64,000 bases of DNA from NCBI GenBank assembly GCA_963837425.1, contig CAWINH010000006.1, positions 62,001 through 126,000 on the forward strand, in the 5' to 3' direction. Positions 9,043-17,644 of the stretch are shown here, one piece after another. The stretch's first letter is position 1. Each line of letters opens with the position of its first letter. The translations under genes and the position numbers were made by a program. The notes under the pieces are model-generated. The model was not told the origin of the DNA. It did not search any database and saw nothing but the letters and a program-made list of their open reading frames with translations. The stretch is from CAWINH01 sp963837425 (GTDB taxonomy: Bacteria; Chloroflexota; Limnocylindria; QHBO01).

Positions 9043-10571
9043 GTCGACTCGGGCTCCGGCGGGGCAGCGGCGAGCTCGACGACCACCGCCAGGCCACCGA
9101 GCCCGCTGGCCTGCGCCGAGACACGACCCCGCATCGCCCCCACCAGGCCGCGTACCACGGACAGACCCATGCCGCTGCCGCGGTGCGATCCGTCGCCGGG
9201 TCGAAGCCGGACGAACTTGTCGAAGATGTGAGACAGCTCGGGCGCCGGGACGCCGGGCCCGCCGTCTTCAACGACGAGCTCCACGTGATCGTCCCGGGTG
9301 CGCGCCGCGATCCTGATCGGCGCGCCCGGGGCGTGGACCACGGCGTTCTCCAGCAGGTTGGCCAGCACCTGGTCCATGAGCAGGGCGTCGACCAGCACGT
9401 ACGGCAGGTCGGGCGGCAGGTCCACCGCCACCGAGCGACCGGCAAGCACCGGACGGAGACGCCGCACCGCCGTCTCGACAACGTCGTCGAGCGCGTACGG
9501 CTCGAGATCGGTGCGCAGGTTTCCGGCCTCGATGCGGCTCATGTCGAGCAGGTTGCCGACGAGCCGATCCAGCCGCTCGGCCTCCCGGTCGATGGCGACC
9601 GCCTCCTCGGCTCCGGCGCCGTCCTGCTCGGCGAGCGAGCCGGCCGCGGCCCTGATGGCGGCGAGCGGCGTTCGCAGGTCGTGGGAGACCGAGTCGAGCA
9701 GCGCGCTCTTCATCGCGTCCGAGCGCCGAGCGAGCTCGGCGGTCGTCGCCTCGGCGCGGAGCCGGTCCTGCTCGAGCGCCTGCCCGACCTGATCGGCCGC
9801 GGCGGCCAGCAGGCGCGTCTCTTCCCGGATCGGGTCACCGGCGCCTCGTCGACGCAACGCCCAGACGGCGCCGAAGGTCTGGCCCCCGGCCTCGATCGGC
9901 ACCCGATACGCAAGCTCGGTGGCGGCCGGCGTGACAACCGCCCCCGGCGGGCGGATCCGCATCCATCGGGCCGGCTCGTCGCCCGGCCGGCGCTGGAGGA
10001 CGGCATAGGCCTGGGGTGACCCGGCGGCCGGCCCGTCGCCATCGGTGAGGGGCCGTTCGCGGGCCGGGTTGTCGCCGAGGGCCACCCACACGTGAGCGAG
10101 GTCGACGTGCTGGCGCAGGACGGCGATGATCGCGCGCAGGGCGCTCGGCGTGTCGCGTCGGGTGGCGAGCTCGCGACTCACGGCGAAGAGGGCGACCGCC
10201 TCCCGCTCCCGCTGCTCCGCGGCGGCAGCCCGCTGTCGCTGCTGGGCCGCAAGCTGCCCGACGACGATCCCCACCACGAGCAGCAGAACGAGGTTGAGAA
10301 GCTGTCCGGTCTCCGAGACGAGGAACGTGAACCGCGGGTGGATGAACCCGAAGTTGTAGACGAGCACCGATGCGATCGCGGTGAGGGCGGCGGGCGCCGT
10401 TCCATACAGGACCGCGACCGCGGTCACCGCCAGGAGGTAGGCCGCAGAGGCGTCGTCGACCCCGAGCGGGCCCTGGAGCAGCGCGACGAGGGCGGTTGCC
10501 ACCGCCAGGAAGGCAATCGCGGTGGCCGTCACCAGGGCGCCACGTTGCAGACGTTGGTCGATCGTGGTCAC
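9039..10571 (-). CDS. KdpD-like sensor histidine kinase lacking the N-terminal KdpD and USP domains
   Basis: 510 residues from GTG 10571 (the open frame continues upstream through repeat copy 3, which is not credible coding). Order: four membrane spans of the DUF4118 type (about 10-105, with FGFIHPRFTFLVSETGQLL), a GAF-like domain (about 130-270), HisKA with SVSHDLRTPLAAI (phospho-His in SHDLRTP), and an HATPase domain with NLLENAVVHAP, DGGPGVP and GSGMGLSVV. Full KdpD proteins have an additional ~400-residue N-terminal KdpD/USP region, absent here. It pairs with the response regulator by a 4-nt overlap. Confidence 0.88.
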   Translation of the reverse strand: MTTIDQRLQRGALVTATAIAFLAVATALVALLQGPLGVDDASAAYLLAVTAVAVLYGTAPAALTAIASVLVYNFGFIHPRFTFLVSETGQLLNLVLLLVVGIVVGQLAAQQRQRAAAAEQREREAVALFAVSRELATRRDTPSALRAIIAVLRQHVDLAHVWVALGDNPARERPLTDGDGPAAGSPQAYAVLQRRPGDEPARWMRIRPPGAVVTPAATELAYRVPIEAGGQTFGAVWALRRRGAGDPIREETRLLAAAADQVGQALEQDRLRAEATTAELARRSDAMKSALLDSVSHDLRTPLAAIRAAAGSLAEQDGAGAEEAVAIDREAERLDRLVGNLLDMSRIEAGNLRTDLEPYALDDVVETAVRRLRPVLAGRSVAVDLPPDLPYVLVDALLMDQVLANLLENAVVHAPGAPIRIAARTRDDHVELVVEDGGPGVPAPELSHIFDKFVRLRPGDGSHRGSGMGLSVVRGLVGAMRGRVSAQASGLGGLAVVVELAAAPPEPEST

Positions 10572-10611
10572 GTCGCGATGATTATGGTGCCGCGGGTGCC
10601 GCGCCCGGATC

Positions 10612-10745
10612 GGGAGTCGCTGAGCGACGATATCGGCGAAGGACTCGCCGGAATGGTCATCCTCCTTCGCTCTCAGCGTCGCCGGGCGACCATATGGCCC
10701 GCGGCGGCGCTCTTCGTCGCCCTTGTCGTCGCTGGGTGACGATGG
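10612..10745. repeat. MITE-like intergenic repeat, copy 3
   Basis: 134 bp between the sensor kinase start and the end of the LLM oxidoreductase gene. Nearly collinear with copy 2. Outer arms AGCGACGATATCGGCGAAGG and its partner at the right end (reverse strand AGCGACGACAAGGGCGACGA) form imperfect terminal inverted repeats; two inner hairpins GTCGC-TGA-GCGAC and GTCGC-CGG-GCGAC. Confidence 0.8.
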
Positions 10746-10770
10746 CCCGTGCCGCCGGGGGCGGATTCGA

Positions 10771-11691
10771 TCAGGTTGGAGCGAGCTGCCGGCGGGCGAC
10801 GGCTGCCGCGCGGCCCAACTCGGCGACCGCCTCCGGAGTGTGCGGCCAGACCTCGACCATGAGGTGCTCGATCCGCCGCGCCGCGTAGCCGGCAAGCATC
10901 GCGCCAATCCCCTCGGCGTCGCCGCTCATCGCGCGCTCCGGCGGCCGCTCGCCGCTCCCGTCGTCGAGCGCCGGAAACTGCACGAAGACGCCGGCGGTGA
11001 GCGTCAGGGTTGTTGGATCCCGGCCCTCCGCGGCGCACGCCTCGTGCAGGTTCGCGATCCGGGTGTCGAGCTCGGTGGCGGTCTCCGGCGCGCCGTACCA
11101 GGCCGCGTTCCACCAGTCTGCGTGGCGGGCCACGAGTCGGAGCATGCGGGGTCCCTTGCCGGCGATGAGGATGGGCGGACCGTTCGGACGAGGACCGCGG
11201 GGCCGGATCTCCGCCCGCTCGGCGCGTTCCCAGCGTCCGGCGTAGTCCACCGCGCCCTCCCGAAGCAGGGGGCCGATGATCCGCATGGCCTCCTCGAACC
11301 GCCCGACCCGATGGTCGAACGGGTAGCCGAAGGCGTCGAACTCCGGCTCGTGCCAGCCGCAGCCGAGCCCCACGATGAAGCGCCCGCCGCTCACCTCGTC
11401 AAGGGTTGTGGCCATCTTTGCGGTCAGCGCCGGGTTCCGAAACGGGGTGGCGAGCACGAGCGGACCGATCTGCACACGGCGCGTGACGGCGGCCACGGCG
11501 GTCAGGACCGTCCAGCACTCGTGGATGCCGTAGGTCGACCCGTCCTCGCGGTACAGCAGGTGGTCGGCCCCCCACACCGAGTCGAGGCCGCTCTCCTCGG
11601 CGGCCAGCGCGAGCCCGCGAACATGACCGAAGGGAAGCGCTCGGCGGAGGACCTCGTCCTCGCCGAGGGGCAACATCAGGCCGATCTGCAT
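10771..11691 (-). CDS. LLM-class flavin-dependent oxidoreductase (F420-type)
   Basis: 306 residues of the luciferase-like monooxygenase barrel. Seen: MQIGLMLPLGEDE start, GLDSVWGADHLL, VQIGPLVLATPFRNPALTAKMATTLDEVSGGRFIVGLGCGWHEPEFDAFGYPF (the core flavin/F420-binding section) and a C-terminal GYAARRIEHLMVEVWP. The family uses F420 or FMN; F420 is common in this type of high-GC organism but cannot be decided from the sequence. Monocistronic, immediately left of the tRNA-Lys attachment site, so it marks the chromosomal side of the island. Confidence 0.85.
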   Translation of the reverse strand: MQIGLMLPLGEDEVLRRALPFGHVRGLALAAEESGLDSVWGADHLLYREDGSTYGIHECWTVLTAVAAVTRRVQIGPLVLATPFRNPALTAKMATTLDEVSGGRFIVGLGCGWHEPEFDAFGYPFDHRVGRFEEAMRIIGPLLREGAVDYAGRWERAERAEIRPRGPRPNGPPILIAGKGPRMLRLVARHADWWNAAWYGAPETATELDTRIANLHEACAAEGRDPTTLTLTAGVFVQFPALDDGSGERPPERAMSGDAEGIGAMLAGYAARRIEHLMVEVWPHTPEAVAELGRAAAVARRQLAPT

Positions 11692-11741
11692 CGGCCAATC
11701 CTATGCGGTTGGACGCAGGGCATGAGGCCCGATAATGAGGC

Positions 11742-11779
11742 GGGCCGTTAGCTCAGTGGTTAGAGCAGGGGACTTTTAA
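11742..11779 (+). repeat. Island left attachment site: 5' half of tRNA-Lys(UUU)
   Basis: 38 bp identical to 31752-31789. It covers the acceptor 5' strand, D arm and the anticodon stem-loop up to TTTTAA, then diverges; no T arm or acceptor 3' strand follows. It is therefore a tRNA fragment left by integration, not a working tRNA. With the right copy it delimits a 20.0-kb island. Confidence 0.88.
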
Positions 11780-11851
11780 GTCAGACCCACCTAACGCTGT
11801 GGTCGCCGAGCGTGGAAGTCGTGCGCAATCGACCGAATCCCCTGCTCTAAC
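11759..11851. repeat. 14-bp inverted repeat spanning the left attachment site
   Basis: GTTAGAGCAGGGGA (11759-11772, inside the tRNA fragment) is repeated exactly in reverse complement at 11838-11851, with 65 bases between. A related but imperfect sequence (AATCATGTGCTCTAACTGAGC) lies just inside the right end at about 31719-31740. Confidence 0.75.
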
Positions 11852-11974
11852 AAGGCTTGGGCCAGAGGAAGATGCCGGCCCGTTTTCCGGCGCGAGACCT
11901 AGAGCTAGTTCTCCCTCTTGCGCTCATGGTCAATATGGTCAACACACTGCATGCGAGTGTTGTACACTTTGGCC

Positions 11975-13678
11975 ATGACGCTGTCCAAGAATCGCTGCGA
12001 TGACATCGCGGCGCTGGTGTCCCAGATGCAGGCACTGGGCTCCGAGCTGAACGATGTGGAGGCCAAAGACGGACGGCGTGGCCTTCCACAGAAGATCTAC
12101 GAGAGTGTGTCCGGCCTTGGGAACCGCCGAGGCGGGGGCATCATCCTCTTCGGCTTGGAGGACGGCACCTTCCGTCCCGTTGGTGGGATCGACGTCGCCG
12201 CTCTCCAGATGAATCTCAGCAGCTTCATCGACCAGCGCATGAGCTATCCGCTCCGCCTGGAGTTCATCCCCTGTCAGGTGGCGGGGGAAACCGTCCTGGC
12301 TGCAGTCGTTCCTGAGTGCCCAGCCGCGCACAAGCCCGTCTACTACCGGGGCAAGGGGCTGATAGGCGGCTCATACCTCCGCGTCGGGAACTCGAACCAT
12401 GTCCTCTCGGAGGCTGAAGTCCGGGCCATCCTCCGCACCACAGATCGCGATGACACGGATGGCCTGCCGGTCCCGGGCGCGTCGCGCCCAGATCTGTCCG
12501 ATGACCTCATCACCGCGTATCGGAGGACGCTGGCTGAGCGGAAGCCAGAATCGGAACTCAACGGCCTCGGCGACGACGAGCTGCTCAGCGCCGTTCGCGC
12601 TGTCGCATCGAGCGACGGACGCCTCGTCCCCACTCTCGCGGGTCTCTTGTTCTTTTGCGCGGACCCCCAGCGGTGGTTGCCGGGAACGTTCATCTCCTTC
12701 GTCCAGTTCGCTGGAACGGAAGTCGCGCACACCAACGAGACGCAACCGGTGTATGTGGACAACATCCGGATCGCGGGCCCAGTCCCGCGGATGATCGAAG
12801 AGGGCAGGCGGGCGATCTTGGCGCGTATCCGGAAACGTGCACTGCTTGAAGGATTCACGCGGCGAGAGATCCCCGAGTATCCGGACTGGGCCTATCGGGA
12901 GGCCGTCGTCAACGCGGTCGCCCATCGTGACTACGCAGTGAGCGGCGCTCATATCCAGATTCGGCTCTTCGCCGATCGACTCGAGGTTCAGAGCCCGGGC
13001 GGGTTGTTCGGCACGGTATCCGAGGCCAGCATCGAGTACGAGCAATCCACGCGGAATCATGCTGTCGTCCGACTGCTTGAAGACCATGGGCTCGTCGAAC
13101 AGCGTGGCATCGGCATCGACAGGATGGTGAAGGAGATGCTTGCGGCAGGCCTCGAGCGACCGACGTTTCGGGACTCGCTGACGTCGTTCCAGGTGGTGCT
13201 CAAGAACCACACGATGATGGACGAAGATGCCTACCGCTGGCTGTCTGGCTTCGCCGACTACCAGCTCACGGACAACCAGCGCATGGCGCTCGTCTATGTG
13301 TGGCGGACCGGAAGAATCGTGAATCGCGACTATCAGCGACTGAACTCGGTCGATACGGTGCCGGCCACCCGCGCGCTCAAGAAGCTAGTCGATGCCGGCC
13401 TGCTCCGGCAGCACGGCACGCGCGGCAGTGCCTACTACACCCTTGCGGAGGCTCCCAGCCTCCGAGCGCGGCGCGACAAGACATCAGACGATCGGGCGGT
13501 TCTCGAACACGTCCGCCGCTTTGGCCGCATTACGAATGCCGAGGGACGTGAGCTGCTGGGCATCGGTGATGTGTGGACGATGCGGCTGATCCTTCGACGG
13601 TTGGTGCGACGAGGCCTCCTGACGCAACATGGCGTAGCGAAGCAGCACACCTACTACGAGTTGGGGCCGAACGCGTGA
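11975..13678 (+). CDS. AlbA_2 (Schlafen-type) domain ATP-binding protein with C-terminal winged helices
   Basis: 567 residues from ATG 11975; upstream in-frame ATGs at 11951 and 11918 are possible. An AlbA_2 domain (about 25-140) has ELNDVEAKDGRRGLPQ and the Gly motif GGGIILFGLED; the middle (about 260-400) carries the HATPase_c_4 features YREAVVNAVAHRDY (N-box), LEVQSPGGL and STRNHAVVRLL; and the C-terminus holds two winged-helix-like repeats. Such proteins are annotated as ATP-dependent transcriptional regulators or RecG-like helicases and often travel on mobile elements, some in defence islands. First cargo gene after the left end. Function not established. Confidence 0.78.
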   Translation: MTLSKNRCDDIAALVSQMQALGSELNDVEAKDGRRGLPQKIYESVSGLGNRRGGGIILFGLEDGTFRPVGGIDVAALQMNLSSFIDQRMSYPLRLEFIPCQVAGETVLAAVVPECPAAHKPVYYRGKGLIGGSYLRVGNSNHVLSEAEVRAILRTTDRDDTDGLPVPGASRPDLSDDLITAYRRTLAERKPESELNGLGDDELLSAVRAVASSDGRLVPTLAGLLFFCADPQRWLPGTFISFVQFAGTEVAHTNETQPVYVDNIRIAGPVPRMIEEGRRAILARIRKRALLEGFTRREIPEYPDWAYREAVVNAVAHRDYAVSGAHIQIRLFADRLEVQSPGGLFGTVSEASIEYEQSTRNHAVVRLLEDHGLVEQRGIGIDRMVKEMLAAGLERPTFRDSLTSFQVVLKNHTMMDEDAYRWLSGFADYQLTDNQRMALVYVWRTGRIVNRDYQRLNSVDTVPATRALKKLVDAGLLRQHGTRGSAYYTLAEAPSLRARRDKTSDDRAVLEHVRRFGRITNAEGRELLGIGDVWTMRLILRRLVRRGLLTQHGVAKQHTYYELGPNA

Positions 13679-14001
13679 CCGGGTCATGCCGCGTGCGCCG
13701 TCGTATTGAGGATCTCCCTCGGCGTGGTTGTCCCGCATGTCGGCCATGAGCTGATCGATCAGGCCGGCGGATCCCCGCCGATAGGGCCCTCGGGTACGCC
13801 GGCGGGCAGAGACGCGCCTCCCAGCTGGCTCCGCGGGCGCGAATCTATAGAGATGTCGGGGTTCGGCAAGGGGCAGGGTTGAGCTTGCAGAACTCACGCA
13901 CCCGTGTGCGCGAAGGGTTCGCGGCTCTCGCACAGCGGGATGACGGGGACACGTTCCGTACCGCGACAGCGCTCAAATCCCGGAAGGCATCCGCTGAAGC
14001 G
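13679..14001. other. Gap with no supported gene
   Basis: 323 bases between the convergent AlbA_2 and lipoprotein genes. A minus-strand stretch reads GLIDQLMADMRDNHAEGDP, which looks protein-like but has no convincing start and runs into the AlbA_2 gene; it may be a gene remnant. Confidence 0.4.
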
Positions 14002-14352
14002 CTAGGGAGCCGGGATCTCACCCTGGATGAAGGCCCCGGTGTGGGCGTCGATCAGAATCAGCTCGCTGGCGGCTGGTGACGGGCAGGGGTGCGGGGTGGG
14101 GGTGTAGCCACCGCAGGAGGCAGGCGGGAAGGTCCCCGACAGCAGGACCGCCCAGACCTGCGTGTTCGGATCGACGACCAAGCCGCCATCGGCCTTGGCC
14201 CCGTAGGTGGTGAGCTCCACCGAGACCACCGACACCGGCTTGGAGGAGCGGATCTGCTCGAGGGCTACAGCCCTGGCTGCCTCGGCGGAGACCGTCGCGG
14301 AGCATCCGCCGGCCAGCATTGCCACCAGGAGGAGTGGAGCCAGAGCGCGCAT
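14002..14352 (-). CDS. Small putative lipoprotein
   Basis: 116 residues from ATG 14352. The start is a lipoprotein signal (MRALAPLLLVAMLAGGC) with the lipid-carrying Cys at 17. The mature part contains ARAVALEQIRSSKPVSVVSVE, VVDPNTQVWAVLLSG and LILIDAHTGAFIQGE, a pattern like PepSY-type or DUF small extracytoplasmic domains (WAV.L.G ... DAHTG). No family named with confidence. Alone between gaps in the island. Confidence 0.65.
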   Translation of the reverse strand: MRALAPLLLVAMLAGGCSATVSAEAARAVALEQIRSSKPVSVVSVELTTYGAKADGGLVVDPNTQVWAVLLSGTFPPASCGGYTPTPHPCPSPAASELILIDAHTGAFIQGEIPAP

Positions 14353-14487
14353 GCTTGACGTAGCCCCGCAGATCTGTCGCTGTACATTCTGACGCCGCTG
14401 GCCATTCCTCGGTTCCCCGATCATCGAGGTTCATACCAAGGCCTTATGCGGCCGGTGGGATAGCGAGAGCCCGACTGTGGAGACGAC

Positions 14488-15450
14488 TTAGCGGCGGCCG
14501 CCCCAGCCAACCATGGCAAGGGCTCGATCGTCCAGCGCGCCCTCGGCTTCGTCGTCCAGGAGAGCCGGTGGGGACAGGATCGGCAGCGGCTCGGGCAACT
14601 CGATGGCAGGCATGTCCAGGACTGTCGCCTCGCGCCCGTCGGGCGAACGCCACACAGCGCCGAACGGATCGTCGCGCAGGTCCGCGCCGGTGGTAATCCA
14701 GCACGCGAGGTCCTCCTGGTTGCCACCGTTGTGCCATCGGTCCCGAGCACGACGCAACGAGACCCGCAGCGCACCAGCGCGGCGAGAACCCTCGACGATG
14801 AAACCGAGGTTCGTCCCTACCGGGTGAATCCGTGTGAATCTGTACCGCTCCAGCTTGCGGATGAGAATCTCGTGGCGCTCGCTGCCCATATCGCGCTCGA
14901 TGATCAACAGCGCGCCCTCGTGACCGCGCCGTACGAGGGCAATAGCATCGGGGCGCTGCACGCCGCGGTAAGGAACGGTCGCGGCATGTTCCGGGACCCA
15001 CGCAGCGAGGCCAATCTCGTCCGTCAGCGGTGAGGCGCGCAGGAAGGCGGCCAAGAGGTCGTGGGTCGCGAGCTCGTGGATGACCGGCGAGGGGGCCTGT
15101 GGCTGATCGTCCTCCAGTTCGGGCGGCGAGTGCTCCCAGAGAAGAAACCCGAGGTCCCTACGGGCGCTCTGCGTCAGAACGTACGCGTATCGCCCGCGGG
15201 GCCTCTGGCTGTTTCCCGCCCAGAAGCCGCGCAGGATCCCGTAGTCGACGAGGCGTGACAGCCGTCGCTGAGCAATACGGAGGCTGCCGTACGCGAGTAC
15301 GGCCGCCAGCTCCGAGTTAACGACGTCGCCGGCCCACAGCCAGGCGATGAGCCGCTGGTCGCGGATTGGTAGCGCCGGCCAGGCGTTCATGCCTGGCGGC
15401 CCGATGGGCGCCGACCGCCGGGTGCGGGCCTGCCTGGACGCGACCATCAT
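14488..15450 (-). CDS. Replication-relaxation family protein
   Basis: 320 residues. The N-terminal winged helix (PIRDQRLIAWLWAGDVVNSELAAVLAYGSLRIAQRRLSRLVDYGIL) is followed by the conserved region with HELATHDLLAAFLRAS, WVPEHAA and RPDAIALVRR, which match the replication-relaxation Pfam family of actinobacterial plasmids and integrative elements. The ATG overlaps the stop of the upstream small gene by 4 bases. In the family the fold is a modified endonuclease-like core; its exact role (replication start or copy control) is not settled. Supports a mobile origin of the island. Confidence 0.8.
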   Translation of the reverse strand: MMVASRQARTRRSAPIGPPGMNAWPALPIRDQRLIAWLWAGDVVNSELAAVLAYGSLRIAQRRLSRLVDYGILRGFWAGNSQRPRGRYAYVLTQSARRDLGFLLWEHSPPELEDDQPQAPSPVIHELATHDLLAAFLRASPLTDEIGLAAWVPEHAATVPYRGVQRPDAIALVRRGHEGALLIIERDMGSERHEILIRKLERYRFTRIHPVGTNLGFIVEGSRRAGALRVSLRRARDRWHNGGNQEDLACWITTGADLRDDPFGAVWRSPDGREATVLDMPAIELPEPLPILSPPALLDDEAEGALDDRALAMVGWGGRR

Positions 15451-15734
15451 CCCCCACCGCGGCGGGCGCGACGCCTCCGTTGCGCGCGAGCCAGACTGCT
15501 CCTCCTGGCAAGCCGCGCGAAGTGCGCAGCGCGCGCATGGGCCGCCCGCCGCCGACGCTCGTCAGCCGGCAAGCTGCGATCCGGACCGACCTGCCGCTCG
15601 AAACCCGCCATGAACGCGGCGCGAGCCTTCTCGGTCAGGCGTCGGGAGTCGTGGGTGGCGTGCAACAGATGGGCTCCGATGCGGCCGCGCAGGGCCCGTT
15701 CGGATGGGCTGGACCGATGAGCGCGCCTCACCAT
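15447..15734 (-). CDS. Arg-rich hypothetical protein of integrative elements
   Basis: 95 residues, very basic. The core RGRIGAHLLHATHDSRRLTEKARAAFMAGFERQVGPDRSLPADERRRRAAHARAAHFARLA resembles a small uncharacterised protein commonly seen beside replication-relaxation genes in high-GC integrative elements (recalled pattern, not searched). ATG 15734 shares one base with the stop of the gene before it, and its stop overlaps the replication-relaxation start by 4 bases, so the three form an operon. Function unknown. Confidence 0.65.
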   Translation of the reverse strand: MVRRAHRSSPSERALRGRIGAHLLHATHDSRRLTEKARAAFMAGFERQVGPDRSLPADERRRRAAHARAAHFARLARRSSLARAQRRRRARRGGG

Positions 15735-16057
15735 CACAGCCTCCGGCGACGATCCTCTGCGCGCGTCGCCGGGGTAGCGCTGGCAGCGGCGTCGGTCGTG
15801 CGACCGAGCCACAGCAGGGGGTCGCCGACGACGGTCACGATAACCGGCTCCTGGGCAGCCTGGCGCAGGATGCGATGTAGCTGGCGCCGGAAGACGGTGA
15901 TGCTCGTTCGCGCACCCCGGTCATGCCGCCGCGCCGGGCGGATGAGGACCGGGGCTTGGTGGACGCCCGCCGCGACAAGGTGCTCGCCAGCGGACATGCG
16001 CACACAGAGCTCGGTCAGCTCATCGCGAAGACGGGTCGGCGTGATGCGCATCGGCAT
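15734..16057 (-). CDS. Hypothetical protein, first gene of the replication-relaxation operon
   Basis: About 107 residues (start taken at the ATG at 16057; 16078 and 16051 are alternatives). Visible: MRITPTRLRDELTELCVRMSAGEHLVAAGVHQAPVLIRP and SITVFRRQLHRILRQAAQEPVIVTVVGDPLLWLGR. The repeated EPVIVTV.G.P...L type phrase is reminiscent of antitoxin or small DNA-binding folds but no family is recognised. The TGA overlaps the next ATG by one base. Confidence 0.55.
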   Translation of the reverse strand: MPMRITPTRLRDELTELCVRMSAGEHLVAAGVHQAPVLIRPARRHDRGARTSITVFRRQLHRILRQAAQEPVIVTVVGDPLLWLGRTTDAAASATPATRAEDRRRRL

Positions 16058-16249
16058 GCGACAACCGTACGGGGGCAAACCCGCCGAAACAAGGGAAAGT
16101 GTGTACGGTTTGGTGTACGGCTAGGGAGCCCGCTAGCGAGAGCTAACGTCGCGACGTGTGGAAACGCCGCTGCGCACCTCGCCGCTTCGCGGGCATGAGA
16201 AAGCGGCGTACCCTCCGAGGTCTTCAGGCCACAGAAGGAGCACGCCGCA

Positions 16250-17597
16250 ATGGAAACGTACCATGCCCTGACCCCGATCGCACCCTCACAGTCGCCAGCC
16301 GGCGCCACTGAAGAGCACGCGATCATGATGACGAAGGCGCCGGAGCCGCCGGATAAGCCCGAGCCAACACAGCCAGACGAGCAGCCAGCCGCGGTCGTCA
16401 ACAAGACCCTCGAGGAGCTGGCCCGCGAGGGCGCCCGACGGATGCTCGAGCGCGCTCTGGCCGCCGAGGTCGACGAGTTCCTGGGCCGAACCCGATACCA
16501 GCGCCGCCTGCTTGAGCGATCACGGCTATCGCAACGGATACGGCCGCCCGCGAGCGGTGGCCATCGGCACCTGGCCGGTCGCGGTCCGCGCGCCGCGGGT
16601 GCGCGACCTGCCCGACGACGCGGAGCCATTCCACAGCTCGATCCTGCCTCGGCGACGGATGCTGTCGGCCGAGACCCAGCGCCTGTTCGCGCGACTCTAC
16701 CTGGAGGGCCTCAGCTCGGGCGACTTCGAGCCCGCCTTCCGCGAGCTGCTGGGCGAGTACGCCACGCTGTCGTCGAGCACCATCCTGCGCCTCAAGGAGG
16801 AGTGGGCAGCCGAGTACGCCGCCTGGCGGGTGCGCCCGCTGAGCGCCAGGTACGCCTATATCTGGTCAGACGGCATCTACCTCGGCGCCGGGCTCGAGCC
16901 CGAGAACAGCTGCCTGCTGGTGGTGGTCGGCGCCCGGGAGGACGGCCGCAAGGAGCTGCTGGCCATGGAACTCGGCTACCGCGAGAGCGCCGCGTCGTGG
17001 GGCGGCGTGCTGCGCGATCTCCGTGACCGCGGCCTCACAGCACCGCTGCTGGCCTGTGGCGACGGCGCGCTCGGACTGTGGGCGGCCCTCGACGAGGTAT
17101 TCCCATCGACCCGCCACCAGCGCTGCTGGAACCACCGCGTGCTCAACGTGCTGGACAAGGTCCCAAAACGGCTATGGCCCGACATCCGGCGCCGGCTGCG
17201 TGAGGTGTGGAGCTCCGAGTCGCGCGCCGAGTGCGAGCTGCGCCGCGACGCCCTCGTGCGCTGGCTGGAGGCCCACGGCCAGCTGGCCGCGGCCGAGACG
17301 GTGCTGCGCGACTGGGATGACTTCGTGACCTTCTACGACTTCCCGGCCGAGCACTGGATCCACCTGCGCACGTCCAACCCGATCGAGTCGCTGTTCGCGG
17401 GCGTCCGGCTGCGGACCAATGTCGCCAAGCGCATGCGGCGCCGCGAGAACGCCCTCTACCTGGTGTTCAAGATCGCCCAGCGCCTCGAGCACTCCTGGCG
17501 GCCGTTGAACGGCGGGCTGACGGTGATGACACTCCTGCTGGGTGGGGCCCGTTTCGTCGACGGGGTGTACGTGCCGGCGCAGGTGTCGGCGGCCTGA
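16250..17597 (+). pseudogene. IS256-family (Mutator-type) transposase, frameshifted
   Basis: ATG 16250 with AGAAGGAG upstream starts the N-terminal part, which ends in EVDEFLGRTRYQR near 16505. The rest of the protein continues in another frame from about 16512 (HGYRNGYGRPRAVAIGTWPV) to 17597. The DDE features are present: YIWSDGIYLG, LLACGDGALG, RCWNH and the C-terminal NPIESLFAGVRLRTNVAKRMRR. One indel separates the halves; this family does not normally use programmed frameshifting, so the copy is inactive or misread. Terminal inverted repeats could not be fixed by eye; the right side carries GGGTCAGACCCTGTCC at 17598-17613. Confidence 0.85.
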
Positions 17598-17644
17598 GGG
17601 TCAGACCCTGTCCAGTTTAGGGCCAAGCGCCCGTATTGCTTGGC

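Noticed and set aside
10572..10907. Upstream extension of the sensor kinase frame
   Set aside because: It would be encoded by repeat copy 3 and the end of the LLM gene; GTG 10571 starts the membrane domain directly.
11742..11851. Second tRNA-Lys gene with an intron
   Set aside because: After the anticodon loop there is no T arm and no acceptor 3' strand that pairs with the 5' strand; the direct repeat with 31752-31789 and the integrase explain it as an attachment site.
16250..17597. Programmed frameshift in the transposase
   Set aside because: The family does not use it, and no slippery sequence was seen at the junction; a plain indel is simpler.
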